From the NCBI RefSeq assembly GCF_029911635.1, contig NZ_JARYTI010000024.1:1-64000 (forward strand): a stretch of 64,000 nt of DNA. The letters run 5' to 3'. The notes below the pieces were generated by a model. It was not told the origin of the DNA. It saw only the letters and a program-made list of their open reading frames with translations, and did no database searches. This DNA is from Sphingomonas sp. AR_OL41 (lineage in GTDB: Bacteria; Pseudomonadota; Alphaproteobacteria; Sphingomonadales; Sphingomonadaceae). Below are positions 8,876 through 18,200 of the stretch, piece after piece (position 1 is the first letter of the stretch; each line of letters begins with the position of its first letter). The translations under genes and the position numbers were made by a program.

Positions 8876-9979
8876 TTGCGCCGGGTGGTAAAAGGAGTTT
8901 TGACGCTGCCACGCGACATCAAGCGCACGACGATCGTCGATGTGGGCCGCCGTGCTGGCGTTTCCACCAAAACCGTGTCGCGCGTGTTCAACGACGAGCC
9001 GCATGTCAGCGAGGATGTGAAGAAGCGCGTCCGCGCCGCAGCGGACGCATTGAACTATCATCCCAACGTCTTCGCGCAGTCGCTGGTGCGACGGCGCTCG
9101 CATCTTATCGGGCTGGTCTACGAAAAGCCCAGCGCGAGCTACGTCGTCGACTTGCAAATGGGTGTGCTCGATCGGCTGGAGGGAGAGCGTTACCGCCTGA
9201 TCGTCATTCCGGTCCAGTCGGTGCATGACAATGCGCACAACATCGTCGGCCTGTTGCGGTCGGCAGCGCTGGACGGGGTCGTGCTGGCGCCACCGGCTTC
9301 GGATCACCCGGTCATCCTGAAGCAACTCGCCGATGCCGGCATCCGCTTTTCGCGAATCGCGCCGTCCCGCCAGCTCGAGCTCGGCTGCTCGACTTTGCTC
9401 GACGATGTCGCGGGCGCGCAGGCCGTCGCCGCCCATGTGCTGGCGCTGGGGCACCGCGACATCGGTATCGTCAAGGGCGATCCCGGGCATGCCGCCACCG
9501 ACGCCCGACTGATCGGCTACGGCCAGGCGTTCCGCGATGCCGGCTGCGAGATGCGACTCGACCGGATCGAAACAGGCCTCTTCACCTTTGACGGTGGGCT
9601 CGAGGCCGGTCGACGGTTGCTCGACCGCACGGATCGGCCGACCGCCATTCTGGCGCAGAATGATGAGATGGCGGTCGGCGTGATGCTCGCGGCGCGCGAG
9701 CTCGGTCTGTCGATCCCCGGCGACCTGTCTATCGCCGGCTTCGATGACGCCGAGGCATCGCGCATCGTCTGGCCACGCCTGACCACGGTGCGCCAGCCGG
9801 TCTTCGACATGGCGGTTGCGGCGACGGGCATGTTGATCGATCAGCTCGAGGGCCGGCTTGCCGTGCAACGGAGCGAGCACAAGAACCAGTTGCTGATCCG
9901 CGATTCGACCGCGCCGCTGTCGCCGAGCGGCCCGGAATCAGGCCCGAAGCCCGAACATGCGAGCGTGGCAAACGCATGA
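8876..9979 (+). CDS. LacI-family transcriptional regulator
   Basis: A LacI/GalR regulator of about 360 residues. The N-terminal helix-turn-helix is clear (TTIVDVGRRAGVSTKTVSRV, then NYHPN), followed by the periplasmic-binding-like effector domain (HLIGLVYEK, GHRDIGIVKGD, AILAQNDEMAVG). The start is uncertain: AAAGGAG (8891-8897) is too close to TTG 8900 and better spaced for the rare start CTG 8906, while the open frame begins at TTG 8876. It diverges from the TonB receptor and overlaps the symporter gene by 4 nt (ATGA). It most likely represses the locus until a glucoside-derived ligand binds. Confidence 0.92.
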   Translation: MRRVVKGVLTLPRDIKRTTIVDVGRRAGVSTKTVSRVFNDEPHVSEDVKKRVRAAADALNYHPNVFAQSLVRRRSHLIGLVYEKPSASYVVDLQMGVLDRLEGERYRLIVIPVQSVHDNAHNIVGLLRSAALDGVVLAPPASDHPVILKQLADAGIRFSRIAPSRQLELGCSTLLDDVAGAQAVAAHVLALGHRDIGIVKGDPGHAATDARLIGYGQAFRDAGCEMRLDRIETGLFTFDGGLEAGRRLLDRTDRPTAILAQNDEMAVGVMLAARELGLSIPGDLSIAGFDDAEASRIVWPRLTTVRQPVFDMAVAATGMLIDQLEGRLAVQRSEHKNQLLIRDSTAPLSPSGPESGPKPEHASVANA

Positions 9980-11283
9980 TCGGCAGACGCGAGCGCTGGA
10001 GCTATGCGGCCGGCGACGTGGGTTTCAACTTCGTCTGGCAATCGGTCGAACTCTATCTGCTCTTCTATTATATTCGCGGTCTCGGGATCTCGCCCCAGGT
10101 CGCCTCCGCGATCTTCCTCGTCGGCGCCGCGGTCGACTGGATGATCGACCCGCTCGTCGGCACGCTCGTCGACCGCGCCGCACCCCGCATTCCGCTGCGC
10201 CTGTGGGTGCTCGCCGGCGGGCCGCTTTCGGTGCTGCTCCTGGCTTTTGCTTTCGTGCCATTGCCGGTTGCGCCGGCCCTGGTGCCGGCATTCGCTCTTG
10301 CGACCTATCTCGCGCTGCGCGCCGCCTATGGTGTCGGCAACATACCTTATGGTGCTTTGACTGCGCGCATTTCCAGCGCGCCGCAGGATCATCTCGCGCT
10401 GACCAGTGCGCGCATGCAGGGCGCGGCGATCGGCGGGCTGGTTGCCGCGCTGATCTACGCACTGCTACCGACGACCGGGTCCGCCGTGGACTTCAGATTA
10501 GGCGCGCTGTTGCTGGCGGCGCTGGCCCTACCCGCCTTCCTCGCGACCTTTTGGGGCGTAAGCGAACGGGTCACGGCGCCGCCACAACCGGCCAGCGAAA
10601 CGCTGGGCGGGCCGTGGCAGACGGCGCGTGCCACACTGGGCCTGTTGCGACGATCGGCCGCCTTGCGCCGATTGCTCGCGACGGTTTTGGCAGCGGGGCT
10701 TGCCATCACGGTGATCAACAAGTCGCTCCTGTTCCTGTTCGAAGAAATCGGTGCCCTGCGGCTCGGTTATTTTGTTGCCCTTGCGCCGGCGGCTTCGCTG
10801 CTCCTCACCACACCCATCTGGGCCGCGCTGGGCGCCAGGCTGGGCCGCTCGCAGACGCTGCTGTTGGCCTCCCTGCTCAACGTTATGGCGACAGCGGCGG
10901 CGCTTTTGACCAGCGGAGCGCCCGCGCTGATCTTGACGACCTGCATCGCGATCGTCGCGGGCTGCGGCATGTCGGTCATGTTCTGGTCGCTCGTCCCTGC
11001 GGCGGTGGCCGATTGCGAGCGCCAGATCGCCAGCACGGGCTGCGCCGGCCGGATTTACGCGCTCGCCAACATCGCACGAAAACTGGCCCAGGCGCTGGCA
11101 CCGACCGTGGTCGCGCTGACACTGGTCGGCACCGCGCGGTCGACACTGGAGGGCATGATGGCCTGTGCCATAGCCGCCTTGGCGGTCATATTGATCTATC
11201 GTCCGCGCGAAGCGATCGATGATGGCGTGGTGCCGCCGCTGAACGTCGCCTATGCCTATGATGCCGTGGGGAAACCAAAATGA
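9976..11283 (+). CDS. GPH-type sugar:cation symporter (MFS)
   Basis: A 435-residue inner-membrane transporter with about twelve hydrophobic helices. The start MIGRRERWSYAAGDVGFNFV and the loop DWMIDPLVGTLVDRA match the glycoside-pentoside-hexuronide family (MFS_2), which moves sugars with Na+ or H+. It overlaps both the regulator gene and the halogenase-like gene by 4 nt, so all three are translated as a coupled unit. Its role is probably to carry glucose or the intact glucoside from periplasm to cytoplasm after the receptor and glucosidase have acted. Confidence 0.9.
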   Translation: MIGRRERWSYAAGDVGFNFVWQSVELYLLFYYIRGLGISPQVASAIFLVGAAVDWMIDPLVGTLVDRAAPRIPLRLWVLAGGPLSVLLLAFAFVPLPVAPALVPAFALATYLALRAAYGVGNIPYGALTARISSAPQDHLALTSARMQGAAIGGLVAALIYALLPTTGSAVDFRLGALLLAALALPAFLATFWGVSERVTAPPQPASETLGGPWQTARATLGLLRRSAALRRLLATVLAAGLAITVINKSLLFLFEEIGALRLGYFVALAPAASLLLTTPIWAALGARLGRSQTLLLASLLNVMATAAALLTSGAPALILTTCIAIVAGCGMSVMFWSLVPAAVADCERQIASTGCAGRIYALANIARKLAQALAPTVVALTLVGTARSTLEGMMACAIAALAVILIYRPREAIDDGVVPPLNVAYAYDAVGKPK

Positions 11284-12773
11284 GCGCCGGCCCGGTCAAA
11301 AATGTCGTCATCGCTGGTGGAGGAACGGCCGGCTGGGTGTGCGCGGCCGCGCTCATCAAGCAATTCGGCGCCCTGATATCGGTCACGCTCGTCGAGTCCG
11401 ACGAGATCGGCACTGTCGGCGTCGGCGAATCGACGATCCCTACCGCGCGCACCTTTCATGATCTGCTCGGCATCTATGAGAAGCCGTTCATGCAGGCGGC
11501 GCAGGCGACCTTCAAACTTGGCATCTCGTTCGAGAATTGGGCGCGCGACGGCGACAGCTATTTCCATCCGTTCGGTACCGTCGGACGCGGCAACTGGATG
11601 GGCGACTTTCATCACTTCTGGCTCAAGGCACGGGACGCGGGCGCGACCGAGCCGTTTGGCGCCTATTCGCTGGAGCAACAGGCGGCGATGCAGAACCGCT
11701 TCGCCACCGGCGGCCAACCCGCGCTCAGCTACGCCTATCATCTCGATGCGACGCGCTATGCCAAATTTCTCCGCTCGCTCGCCGAGCCGGCCGGCGTTCG
11801 CCGCATCGAAGGCAAGATCCGCACGGTGGTGCTCGACCCGGAGAGCGGCGACATCGACGCGCTCGAACTGGAATCGGGCACACGGATCGACGGCGACCTG
11901 TTCATCGACTGCACCGGCTTTCGCGCGCTGCTGATTGGCCAGACGCTCGGTGTCGCGTTCGACGACTGGGGCCAGTGGATCGCGACCGACCGCGCGCTGG
12001 CGGTGCAAACCGAAAGCGTCGGCCCGCCCGTCCCCTACACCCGCGCCATCGCACATGGCGAAGGCTGGCGCTGGCGCATTCCGCTCCAGACCCGCACCGG
12101 CAACGGGCTCGTCTATGCCAGTGACTTCCTGTCTGACGACGAGGCCTGCGCCCGCCTGTTACGCGATATCGAGGGCACGCCGTTGTTCGAGCCCCGCCCG
12201 ATCCGCTACGCGACCGGCATGCGCGCGGCGCCATGGACGCGCAACTGCATCGCGCTGGGCCTTGCGGGCGGCTTCATCGAACCGCTCGAATCGACCAGCA
12301 TCCACCTCATCCAGGTCGCGGTGACCCGCCTGATCCAGGCCTTTCCGTTCGCCGGAATGAGCGAGGCGGTGACTGCACGCTTCAACGCCCAGGCGGTGCG
12401 CGAATGGGAGCATGTGCGTGACTTCATCATCCTGCACTACAAGCTGACCGAACGCGACGACACGCCATTCTGGCGGCGCTGCCGCGACATGCCGATACCC
12501 GATTCGCTCGCCGAACGCCTCGCGCTTTTCCGCGATGCGGCGCAGGCCTATCAGGGTGGCGAGGATTTGTTTCGCGTCGATTCCTGGGTGTCGGTGATGC
12601 TCGGGCAGCGGCTTGAACCGCGCGCCTGGCATCAGCTCGCGCGCCTGGTACCGCCGGAAGAGCTGAGCCGTGCGCTGGGCGATCTCAGGCACCTGATTGG
12701 CGAGCGCGTCGCCTCGACACCGATGCACGAGGCGTTTCTGAAGGAATTCTGTCCCGCGCTCGAGTCTGCCTGA
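11280..12773 (+). CDS. Tryptophan-halogenase-like flavin-dependent protein
   Basis: A 497-residue member of the flavin-dependent tryptophan-halogenase family. Visible motifs are the FAD-binding GGGTAGW near residue 14, the VGVGESTIPT segment, the lysine position in TFKLGISFENW, the WRWRIPLQ stretch (family WxWxIP) and FIEPLESTSIH. All core motifs appear intact. Relatives encoded with TonB receptors, SapC and cupin-like proteins are widespread, but their natural substrate is generally unknown, so a halogenation reaction is inferred only from family. It is the last gene of the plus arm and ends 57 nt before the prophage. Confidence 0.88.
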   Translation: MSAGPVKNVVIAGGGTAGWVCAAALIKQFGALISVTLVESDEIGTVGVGESTIPTARTFHDLLGIYEKPFMQAAQATFKLGISFENWARDGDSYFHPFGTVGRGNWMGDFHHFWLKARDAGATEPFGAYSLEQQAAMQNRFATGGQPALSYAYHLDATRYAKFLRSLAEPAGVRRIEGKIRTVVLDPESGDIDALELESGTRIDGDLFIDCTGFRALLIGQTLGVAFDDWGQWIATDRALAVQTESVGPPVPYTRAIAHGEGWRWRIPLQTRTGNGLVYASDFLSDDEACARLLRDIEGTPLFEPRPIRYATGMRAAPWTRNCIALGLAGGFIEPLESTSIHLIQVAVTRLIQAFPFAGMSEAVTARFNAQAVREWEHVRDFIILHYKLTERDDTPFWRRCRDMPIPDSLAERLALFRDAAQAYQGGEDLFRVDSWVSVMLGQRLEPRAWHQLARLVPPEELSRALGDLRHLIGERVASTPMHEAFLKEFCPALESA

Positions 12774-12830
12774 CAGGTGACGCTCGGGCGGCTCCCCGGG
12801 AAGGGAGAAATATCACGATATCATGCGGGT

Positions 12831-12883
12831 GATTGGTGGAGCCGAGGGGGATCGAACCCCTGACCTCTGCAATGCCATTGCAG
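12831..12883. repeat. attL, 53-bp direct repeat (tRNA-Ala 3' fragment)
   Basis: Identical to 54977-55029. It holds the displaced original 3' part of the tRNA-Ala gene (T arm, acceptor and CCA, through the anticodon 3' stem) on the minus strand. The 5' half of the tRNA is absent here, so this copy is not a functional tRNA. Confidence 0.95.
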
Positions 12884-12963
12884 TGAAAATGGCGCGCTAC
12901 GAGAGAAAATACCGCCCTCCTATGGGTGATCCGCCGGAACAGCGCGCGAACATCGGGCAATCC

Positions 12964-12983
12964 GCGATACCAGTGCGATACCA
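12964..12983. promoter_or_regulatory. Left pair of putative integrase arm-binding sites
   Basis: Two copies of GCGATACCA, 11 bp apart, lie 81 nt inside attL. An almost identical pair (19 of 20 bases, same orientation) lies 67 nt inside attR at 54890-54909. Direct short repeats flanking the core on both attachment sites are typical of arm-type sites of tyrosine integrases. The assignment is an inference. Confidence 0.6.
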
Positions 12984-13052
12984 GGGAGCATATCGGCGAC
13001 GCCACCAATATGGTCGGCTGCATTCTTCCCGCCGCCGGGAAAAACTGCACCG

Positions 13053-13340
13053 GTGAAACCCGAGCCCACCCGCGACCAGATCTGCGCAACGATCACGCAT
13101 CACGCCGCGCGCAAGGATGCCTCGCTCGCCGCCCTGTCCCGCATGCTGCGGCACAGCTCGAGCTATCTCAGCCGCTTCATCGAGGAGGGCGTGCCCGAGC
13201 GCCTGGCGCTGCGCGATCGCGCGATGCTCGCCGCTTTCTTTAACATCGACGAGTTCGAATTGGGCGCGCGTCCCGGCGAGCCGCGGTTCATCCCGCGCCC
13301 ACCGAAGCGCGTGCCACTGCGACCTCGTACGCGATATTGA
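13053..13340 (+). CDS. Small helix-turn-helix (XRE-like) regulator near attL
   Basis: A 95-residue protein starting at GTG 13053 with a weak RBS. Codon usage is strongly coding (high GC3). The central stretch SLAALSRMLRHSSSYLSRFI followed by LRDRAMLAAFF has the spacing of a helix-turn-helix and resembles small XRE-type regulators of sphingomonads. The tail is Arg/Pro-rich. It is a lone plus-strand gene between attL and the convergent lysis cassette, so it could be expressed in the lysogen, but its target is unknown. Confidence 0.7.
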   Translation: MKPEPTRDQICATITHHAARKDASLAALSRMLRHSSSYLSRFIEEGVPERLALRDRAMLAAFFNIDEFELGARPGEPRFIPRPPKRVPLRPRTRY

Positions 13341-13626
13341 TGCCGCCGCCCGCCCCGCCTTACGGTTGAGGGCCAACCCCGATCATCGGTATCGGGAAAG
13401 CGCTAAAAACGACGGCATCAAAATCGGCGGCGTCCAGGACAGGCTCGGCCCCAATCGCTCCGCCCGCCCCCTACCGTTTCGTCGCCACCCCCGGAAGCAT
13501 TGGGCGCCCCGAGGCTCCGAACCGCGCGAATCTACGTCGGAAGGCCAGCACGGATCGCAGCTTATCCAACGGTCACGACCCAGCGTGACGACGCGATTCT
13601 AGGCGGGCACGATTCGCCCCGCAAGG

Positions 13627-13956
13627 TCAGAAGAGCCCAAGGAACCGGCGTCGCGGCCGCGCATCCTTCAGCGCCGCCGCCCACTCGGCATCGCAGCGCG
13701 ATCCGATCTGCGCCGCCATTCGCTTGTCGATGTTCGCTTTCACCAGCTGCCCGGTCTGCGCCAGGTCGTGCGCGCCGAGGCCGCCGGCCGTGCCGTCAAT
13801 CAGGCTGGCTGGTGCCGGCTCCGTCTCGTCCAGCAGGCCCGACGACAGCAGGATCTTCATGCAGGGCGAGGCAGGCGCGGTCAGCTGCATAGGCGCGCTG
13901 CACGCAGAGATTGCGCAGCACGCCATCAGACACGCCGCGAATATTGGTGCCCGCAT
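13627..13956 (-). CDS. Probable outer-membrane spanin-like lipoprotein
   Basis: A 109-residue protein starting at ATG 13956, inside the preceding gene in another frame. MRAPIFAACLMACCAISAC is a signal peptide with a lipobox (AISA-C), so the mature protein would be lipid-anchored at Cys19. Together with the overlapping upstream gene, which has one N-terminal membrane segment and a periplasmic tail, it matches the Rz/Rz1 arrangement that fuses inner and outer membranes at lysis. There is no sequence signature for spanins; the call rests on topology, overlap and position at the end of the lysis cassette. Confidence 0.6.
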   Translation of the reverse strand: MRAPIFAACLMACCAISACSAPMQLTAPASPCMKILLSSGLLDETEPAPASLIDGTAGGLGAHDLAQTGQLVKANIDKRMAAQIGSRCDAEWAAALKDARPRRRFLGLF

Positions 13957-14278
13957 CGGGTGCCGCTCGTACATCGATCTGGCCTTTCTGGACCTGGACG
14001 TCGACCTCGACCTTTTGCCGGGTGGCGTCGTTGATTTGGGGGATCGCTTCCGTGGTGATCGTCGCCGCGGCGGTGCCGAGCTTGCCGTCGACCTTGCCCT
14101 GCGCCGCCGCCTGGCGAAGCTGGCCGGGGTGGATGAAGAACCACCAGAAGGCGAAGGCGAGCAGGATGGCGACGATCAGCCCGCCGATCGCATAGACCGC
14201 CACCTTGGCGCCGCGCGCCGCCGGTACGGCGACCTCGACCGCCTGTTCGGCAACGCCGAGCGCTGCGCCGATCTTCAT
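13796..14278 (-). CDS. Probable inner-membrane spanin-like protein
   Basis: A 160-residue protein with one strong membrane helix (VAVYAIGGLIVAILLAFAFW, about residues 27-46) and a predicted periplasmic remainder. ATG 14278 overlaps the stop of the holin-like gene (ATGA) and follows GGGAGAAG. Its last 161 nt overlap the lipoprotein gene in a different frame. Genetic layout suggests an i-spanin partner. A weakness is that the periplasmic part is less obviously coiled-coil than classic Rz. Confidence 0.6.
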   Translation of the reverse strand: MKIGAALGVAEQAVEVAVPAARGAKVAVYAIGGLIVAILLAFAFWWFFIHPGQLRQAAAQGKVDGKLGTAAATITTEAIPQINDATRQKVEVDVQVQKGQIDVRAAPDAGTNIRGVSDGVLRNLCVQRAYAADRACLALHEDPAVVGPAGRDGAGTSQPD

Positions 14279-14520
14279 GGCGCTTCTCCCGTGCCCTGTG
14301 CCACCGCCTGCGCCACCGCCCGATCCTTCAGCGCGGTCGCGGTACCGCCACCGGCAAGCAGCAAGCCCATGCCGGTGCCGAACTCGATGATCGAAAAGCT
14401 GTGGTTGATGACCAGGTGCGCCCCGGAATAGCCGATGCCGGCGAGCACGGAGAGCGCCCACAGCATCCGCGACACATCAAGATGCCCGCTTGTCGGCCCG
14501 CGCAGGAAATTGAACGTCAT
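14275..14520 (-). CDS. Holin-like small membrane protein
   Basis: An 81-residue protein with two hydrophobic segments (LWALSVLAGIGYSGAHLVI and GTGMGLLLAGGGTATAL) and a charged tail, the size and topology of a class II holin. It lies directly after the peptidoglycan-cleaving candidate and is coupled (ATGA) to the spanin-like gene. ATG 14520 is preceded by TAAGGGC. Function is inferred from topology and position. Confidence 0.65.
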   Translation of the reverse strand: MTFNFLRGPTSGHLDVSRMLWALSVLAGIGYSGAHLVINHSFSIIEFGTGMGLLLAGGGTATALKDRAVAQAVAQGTGEAP

Positions 14521-14525
14521 GGCCC

Positions 14526-14888
14526 TTACGCCACGACGGTCAGCTGGCGATCGCCAGTGCGCCAGATCGCCTCGCGCACCGCGCGGGGCAGGATGATGCA
14601 GCCATGCGAGGCGCTCTGGTTGGCCAGGCGATTGTCGCCGTGGATCCGGAACGCCGAGCGGCCGAGCGTGTTCGTGCCCGGCGACGGCTCGAGCACGATG
14701 GTGAAGGGGCCGGTGTTCGGGCTGTCCTTCACGCCCGTCAGGTCATAGCGCCCTTGCGGCAGCGGGCCGATGCCCTGCGCGGCCTGCATCGCCGGGTTGT
14801 TGACCCCGCGCCCGTTGCCGGAATAGCCGCGGCCGATCAGCTCGCCATTGCGCGTCATCGTGCCGGCGGATTGGTCCCAAGTCAGCAT
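14526..14888 (-). CDS. L,D-transpeptidase-like (DUF2778/tlde1-type) protein in the endolysin position
   Basis: A 120-residue protein starting at ATG 14888 after AGGAGAAA. It contains FRIHGDN, then ASHGCIILP, the His and Cys pair expected for L,D-transpeptidase/carboxypeptidase-like folds, and matches the DUF2778 (tlde1) pattern (WDQSAGTMTRNGE start, GPLPQGRYDL). Such domains act on peptidoglycan and are known as toxins of type VI secretion. Here it lies between a membrane protein and the holin, with no other endolysin in the cassette, so it probably is the lysin. No signal peptide is visible, so export would depend on the holin. Confidence 0.75.
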   Translation of the reverse strand: MLTWDQSAGTMTRNGELIGRGYSGNGRGVNNPAMQAAQGIGPLPQGRYDLTGVKDSPNTGPFTIVLEPSPGTNTLGRSAFRIHGDNRLANQSASHGCIILPRAVREAIWRTGDRQLTVVA

Positions 14889-14898
14889 GTCGTTTCTC

Positions 14899-15240
14899 CT
14901 AAGGGATGCGGCGCAGCAGGGCGGCCATCGCGGCCGGCGTGTTGGGGTCGATCGGGAAATACAGGCGCAGAAGATCCCGAACCTCTTGGACGGTGCGATT
15001 CCTGCCGGGGTCGATCCGCTCAATCTCGTCGATCGTCAGGTGCAGCGACCACACCACCGCCTCGAGCTGGCCATCTTTGCGCTCGTCGCGCTCATGACAT
15101 TCGGCCAGCTTCTGCTCGATCCCCTCGAAGCGCGATTCGACCTTCTTCCACACGAAGCGCAGCCCCCCACCGATTAGAGCTAGAAAACCTGTCGCCGCGA
15201 TGAGGATCGGGCCTAGGTTGGCGATGAAGTCGCGGGCCAC
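14899..15240 (-). CDS. Small membrane protein with coiled-coil, lysis cassette
   Basis: A 113-residue protein. I chose GTG 15240 with GAGGG upstream; this places it just after the tailspike stop. One membrane segment (GPILIAATGFLALIGGGLRF) is followed by a charged helical region (KVESRFEGIEQKLAECHERD). It could be a pinholin or accessory lysis protein; no family is recognised. Confidence 0.65.
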   Translation of the reverse strand: MARDFIANLGPILIAATGFLALIGGGLRFVWKKVESRFEGIEQKLAECHERDERKDGQLEAVVWSLHLTIDEIERIDPGRNRTVQEVRDLLRLYFPIDPNTPAAMAALLRRIP

Positions 15241-15268
15241 TACAGCGCCCTCGGGGTTGGGTGGTGCA

Positions 15269-18200
15269 TCACAGAACCCCAGCCGGCACAATCGAGGCCC
15301 CGACATACCAGTCCCAAAGCCACGGCTCCCGGCAATATAGCTCGCAATTGGCCTCCGTTTTGGGCGGGATCGGCCATGCCTCGGGCGCACCCGGCAGCAC
15401 TGCCCGCGTGTTCCAGTCCAGATGCTCTTGCGGGCCAGCGATCGAGTTGACCGGCGTGCCGTCCGCGAAGTTCATCGGCGTGCCATCGGCGAAGTACAGG
15501 CCTCCGGAGCGCAAGCGGAAATCGCCGGTAAGGGGATTGCCGACAAACAGGTTCGCCGCGTCATCGCTGCTAAGCCACACCGAGTTCTGATCGATGGCGA
15601 GGCCACGTGCCAGCATTGCTGCCTGATATGTCACGAACTGCGCCCGACTACCGACGACGTAGTTGACGCCACCGATCTGCAACTGCCGGTTCGATCCCGC
15701 GACCGTCTGGATATAAACGTTATAATCCATGTCGGTGTAGATCGTGCTGGACGGCGCGGTCGCGAGGGACAACTGCACCCACGCCGACTGAATGTTGAGC
15801 GGGTTGGTATCGTAAAGGATGTTCCGCTTGAACTTGGTCCCCTGACCGCCCTCGTTGAGCGAGGCCGCGACACCGCCGGTCGTGTTGTCGGTGATCAGCA
15901 TGTTGTTCTGGATATCGAACTGGCAATATTGCTGCATCGTGACAAGCGACGCGCCGGTGTACCCGCCAACCGATTGAACGATGCTGTCCTTGATCGACAC
16001 GACCTGAGTGCGGCTTGGCGAGCCACCGGCCGACGACAGGAAAATGGGCGAAAGCGATGTCGACCTGATCATCGCCCGACGAACATAATCCGAGCGGTTC
16101 GGATTGGACGCCGTCGCGTGCCCGAGCTGGAGCCCGCTCGACCACATCGCGGCGAGCTTTTCCCATGCTGGCGTCGGGAGGGCGGCGTTCCAGCGATACC
16201 AGCCCTGGTTGCCAACCGTGCCCGCATTGATCGTGGCAAGGGCTGCATCAGCGCTGCCCGACACGGCCTGTAGCGCGGTCAGTGAGGCAAAGATGCCGTC
16301 ATTGGTGCTGTAGCCGGTGCCGAGGAAGTCGGTGATGATCGTCTTGCCCGCCACAGACGCGACCAGATCGCCGGCATTGTACGAGAAGAAGCGCTCGACC
16401 CGTGCACTGAGCGGACTGTTGGCGGTCGAACCGTGGCTGTAGAGCGTGGAGTTCGGCGTGAACCGGTGATCCGGCGTGACGACACCGCAGCCGCTTAGGA
16501 CGGCATTGAGCCGCTTGGCCTCCTGCGCGTAGAAGGTGAAAGCATACCAGCCGACATTGTTGTTGCCGTTATACCCACCAAAGGCGACGCAATCTTCCCA
16601 CCGGCCGCTCTGCACGATGAAGGCGTGCTTCGCCGACCACGAAGACAGGCAGCGACGCACGAGCGCATCGGCATTGGCAAGGACGAGGCCGTGCCCCTCC
16701 TGCCCATAGCTTGACTTGATACCTTCGATTTCGACGCCACAGAAACGAAAGCCGTCATCATTGTCGGCGTTATCGAGGATTGAAATGCCGGCCTTCAGAT
16801 AGCTGTAGCGGTACGTCTTGCCATCGCTGCGCGGGTCCGTCGTGAACCGGGGACGGTAGAAGATGCGGCAGCTTTGCGCACCGGATGCGCCCGTCGCTGG
16901 CGTCGTGACATCACCGTACCAGGCGGCACCAGGCCGAGTGACAGTGGCGCCGATGTTCGCGGCGACTTCGGCGGTCCAGACCTTGCCGTTCGTGTCGATC
17001 TCGTACAGCACGAACTGCGCGTCATTGAGATAGCGGACATATTGTTCGCGCGTGACGGTGCATTCAAAGACGGTGGTGTTGCTACCGCCGCCCACACCGG
17101 CATCGGTCGAGAGCGTCCAGTCGCCCGACGCCAGCGTCTTGCCGCAATCGAAATAGGGGAGCGCGCCGTCACCATAAGCGCTGATCGAGGTGTAGCCGAG
17201 TGGCGGCTCAAGCGAGCGATCGTTGATCGTCGTGTTGGCACGGATCGCGATGCGCGCTGCCTTGGGCGGCGTGACGACGGCCATATAGCTGCGGCCATCG
17301 GTGATCGGGTTGCTGCTGGCCGGCATCTGCACATAGACATCGGACACCCGCGCCTTGGGGTCGCTGTCCCACATCGTGACTGCCGTTGCGTCCACTTCGG
17401 CGATATTCGCGACCGGCTTCAACCATTGCGGGATCAGTGCCGCGCCGGACACATAGGCAAGGATAAGCTGCGAGCCCGGAACGATCAGCGCGCCCTTGTC
17501 GATGCTGATCTTGTAGACGGCGGTCCCGGTCGTGTGCTTGACGAAGCTGGCATTCACCAGCGCCTGCCGCTTGACGATCCCCGCTACCGTCGCCGCCGCG
17601 AAGCTGCTGCTCGCCCCATTGAATGACGATGACCCGTCGATAGTATCGAGGAAGTACGTCGCCTGTGCCCGGCGCGTGTCCTGCCGCGATTCCTGCTGCG
17701 CATGCATCGACCAGCGCAGTGATGTGTTCTTCGGGTCAGCGTCCCGGTCGATATAGGCAACGTCTTTCGGGTCGGCGCTGCGCTTGCCGACAACCTGGTT
17801 CGTCGTGCCCGTTGCTGTGGGCATCTGATCGGCGAGATGATCGAGCGCGGCACCGAACTTGAACTCAATTTCGACGAGTCGGTTGGCGTCGAGCGCCGTT
17901 GCCGTGCCACTGACGCCCTCAAAGCGGAAGCTGTCGAAGCCCCTGACCTGACCGTTCGCATACTTCCGCGTGCAGGCGATCTTTTGCAACACGTTGGCAT
18001 CGCCCGTGCCACTGGTTGACGGGGGATCAATCGCGGTCGATGCGGCGATTTCCACCCAGCTCTCGCCAAGGTAGCGATTGCGCGCGAGCAACCGCCAACT
18101 GCCGTTCCGCCCGGTCGCATGCGCCGTCGCATGCCGGACAGCATATTCATCCAGCACGTAGCGATAGCCGGCCGGGAGTAGGAACTCTTGATACATGGCC

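Noticed and set aside
12823..13056. Plus-strand 77-codon ORF across attL
   Set aside because: It is mostly the reverse of the displaced tRNA fragment (the [19 protein letters not shown] artefact common over tRNA genes) and has no RBS.
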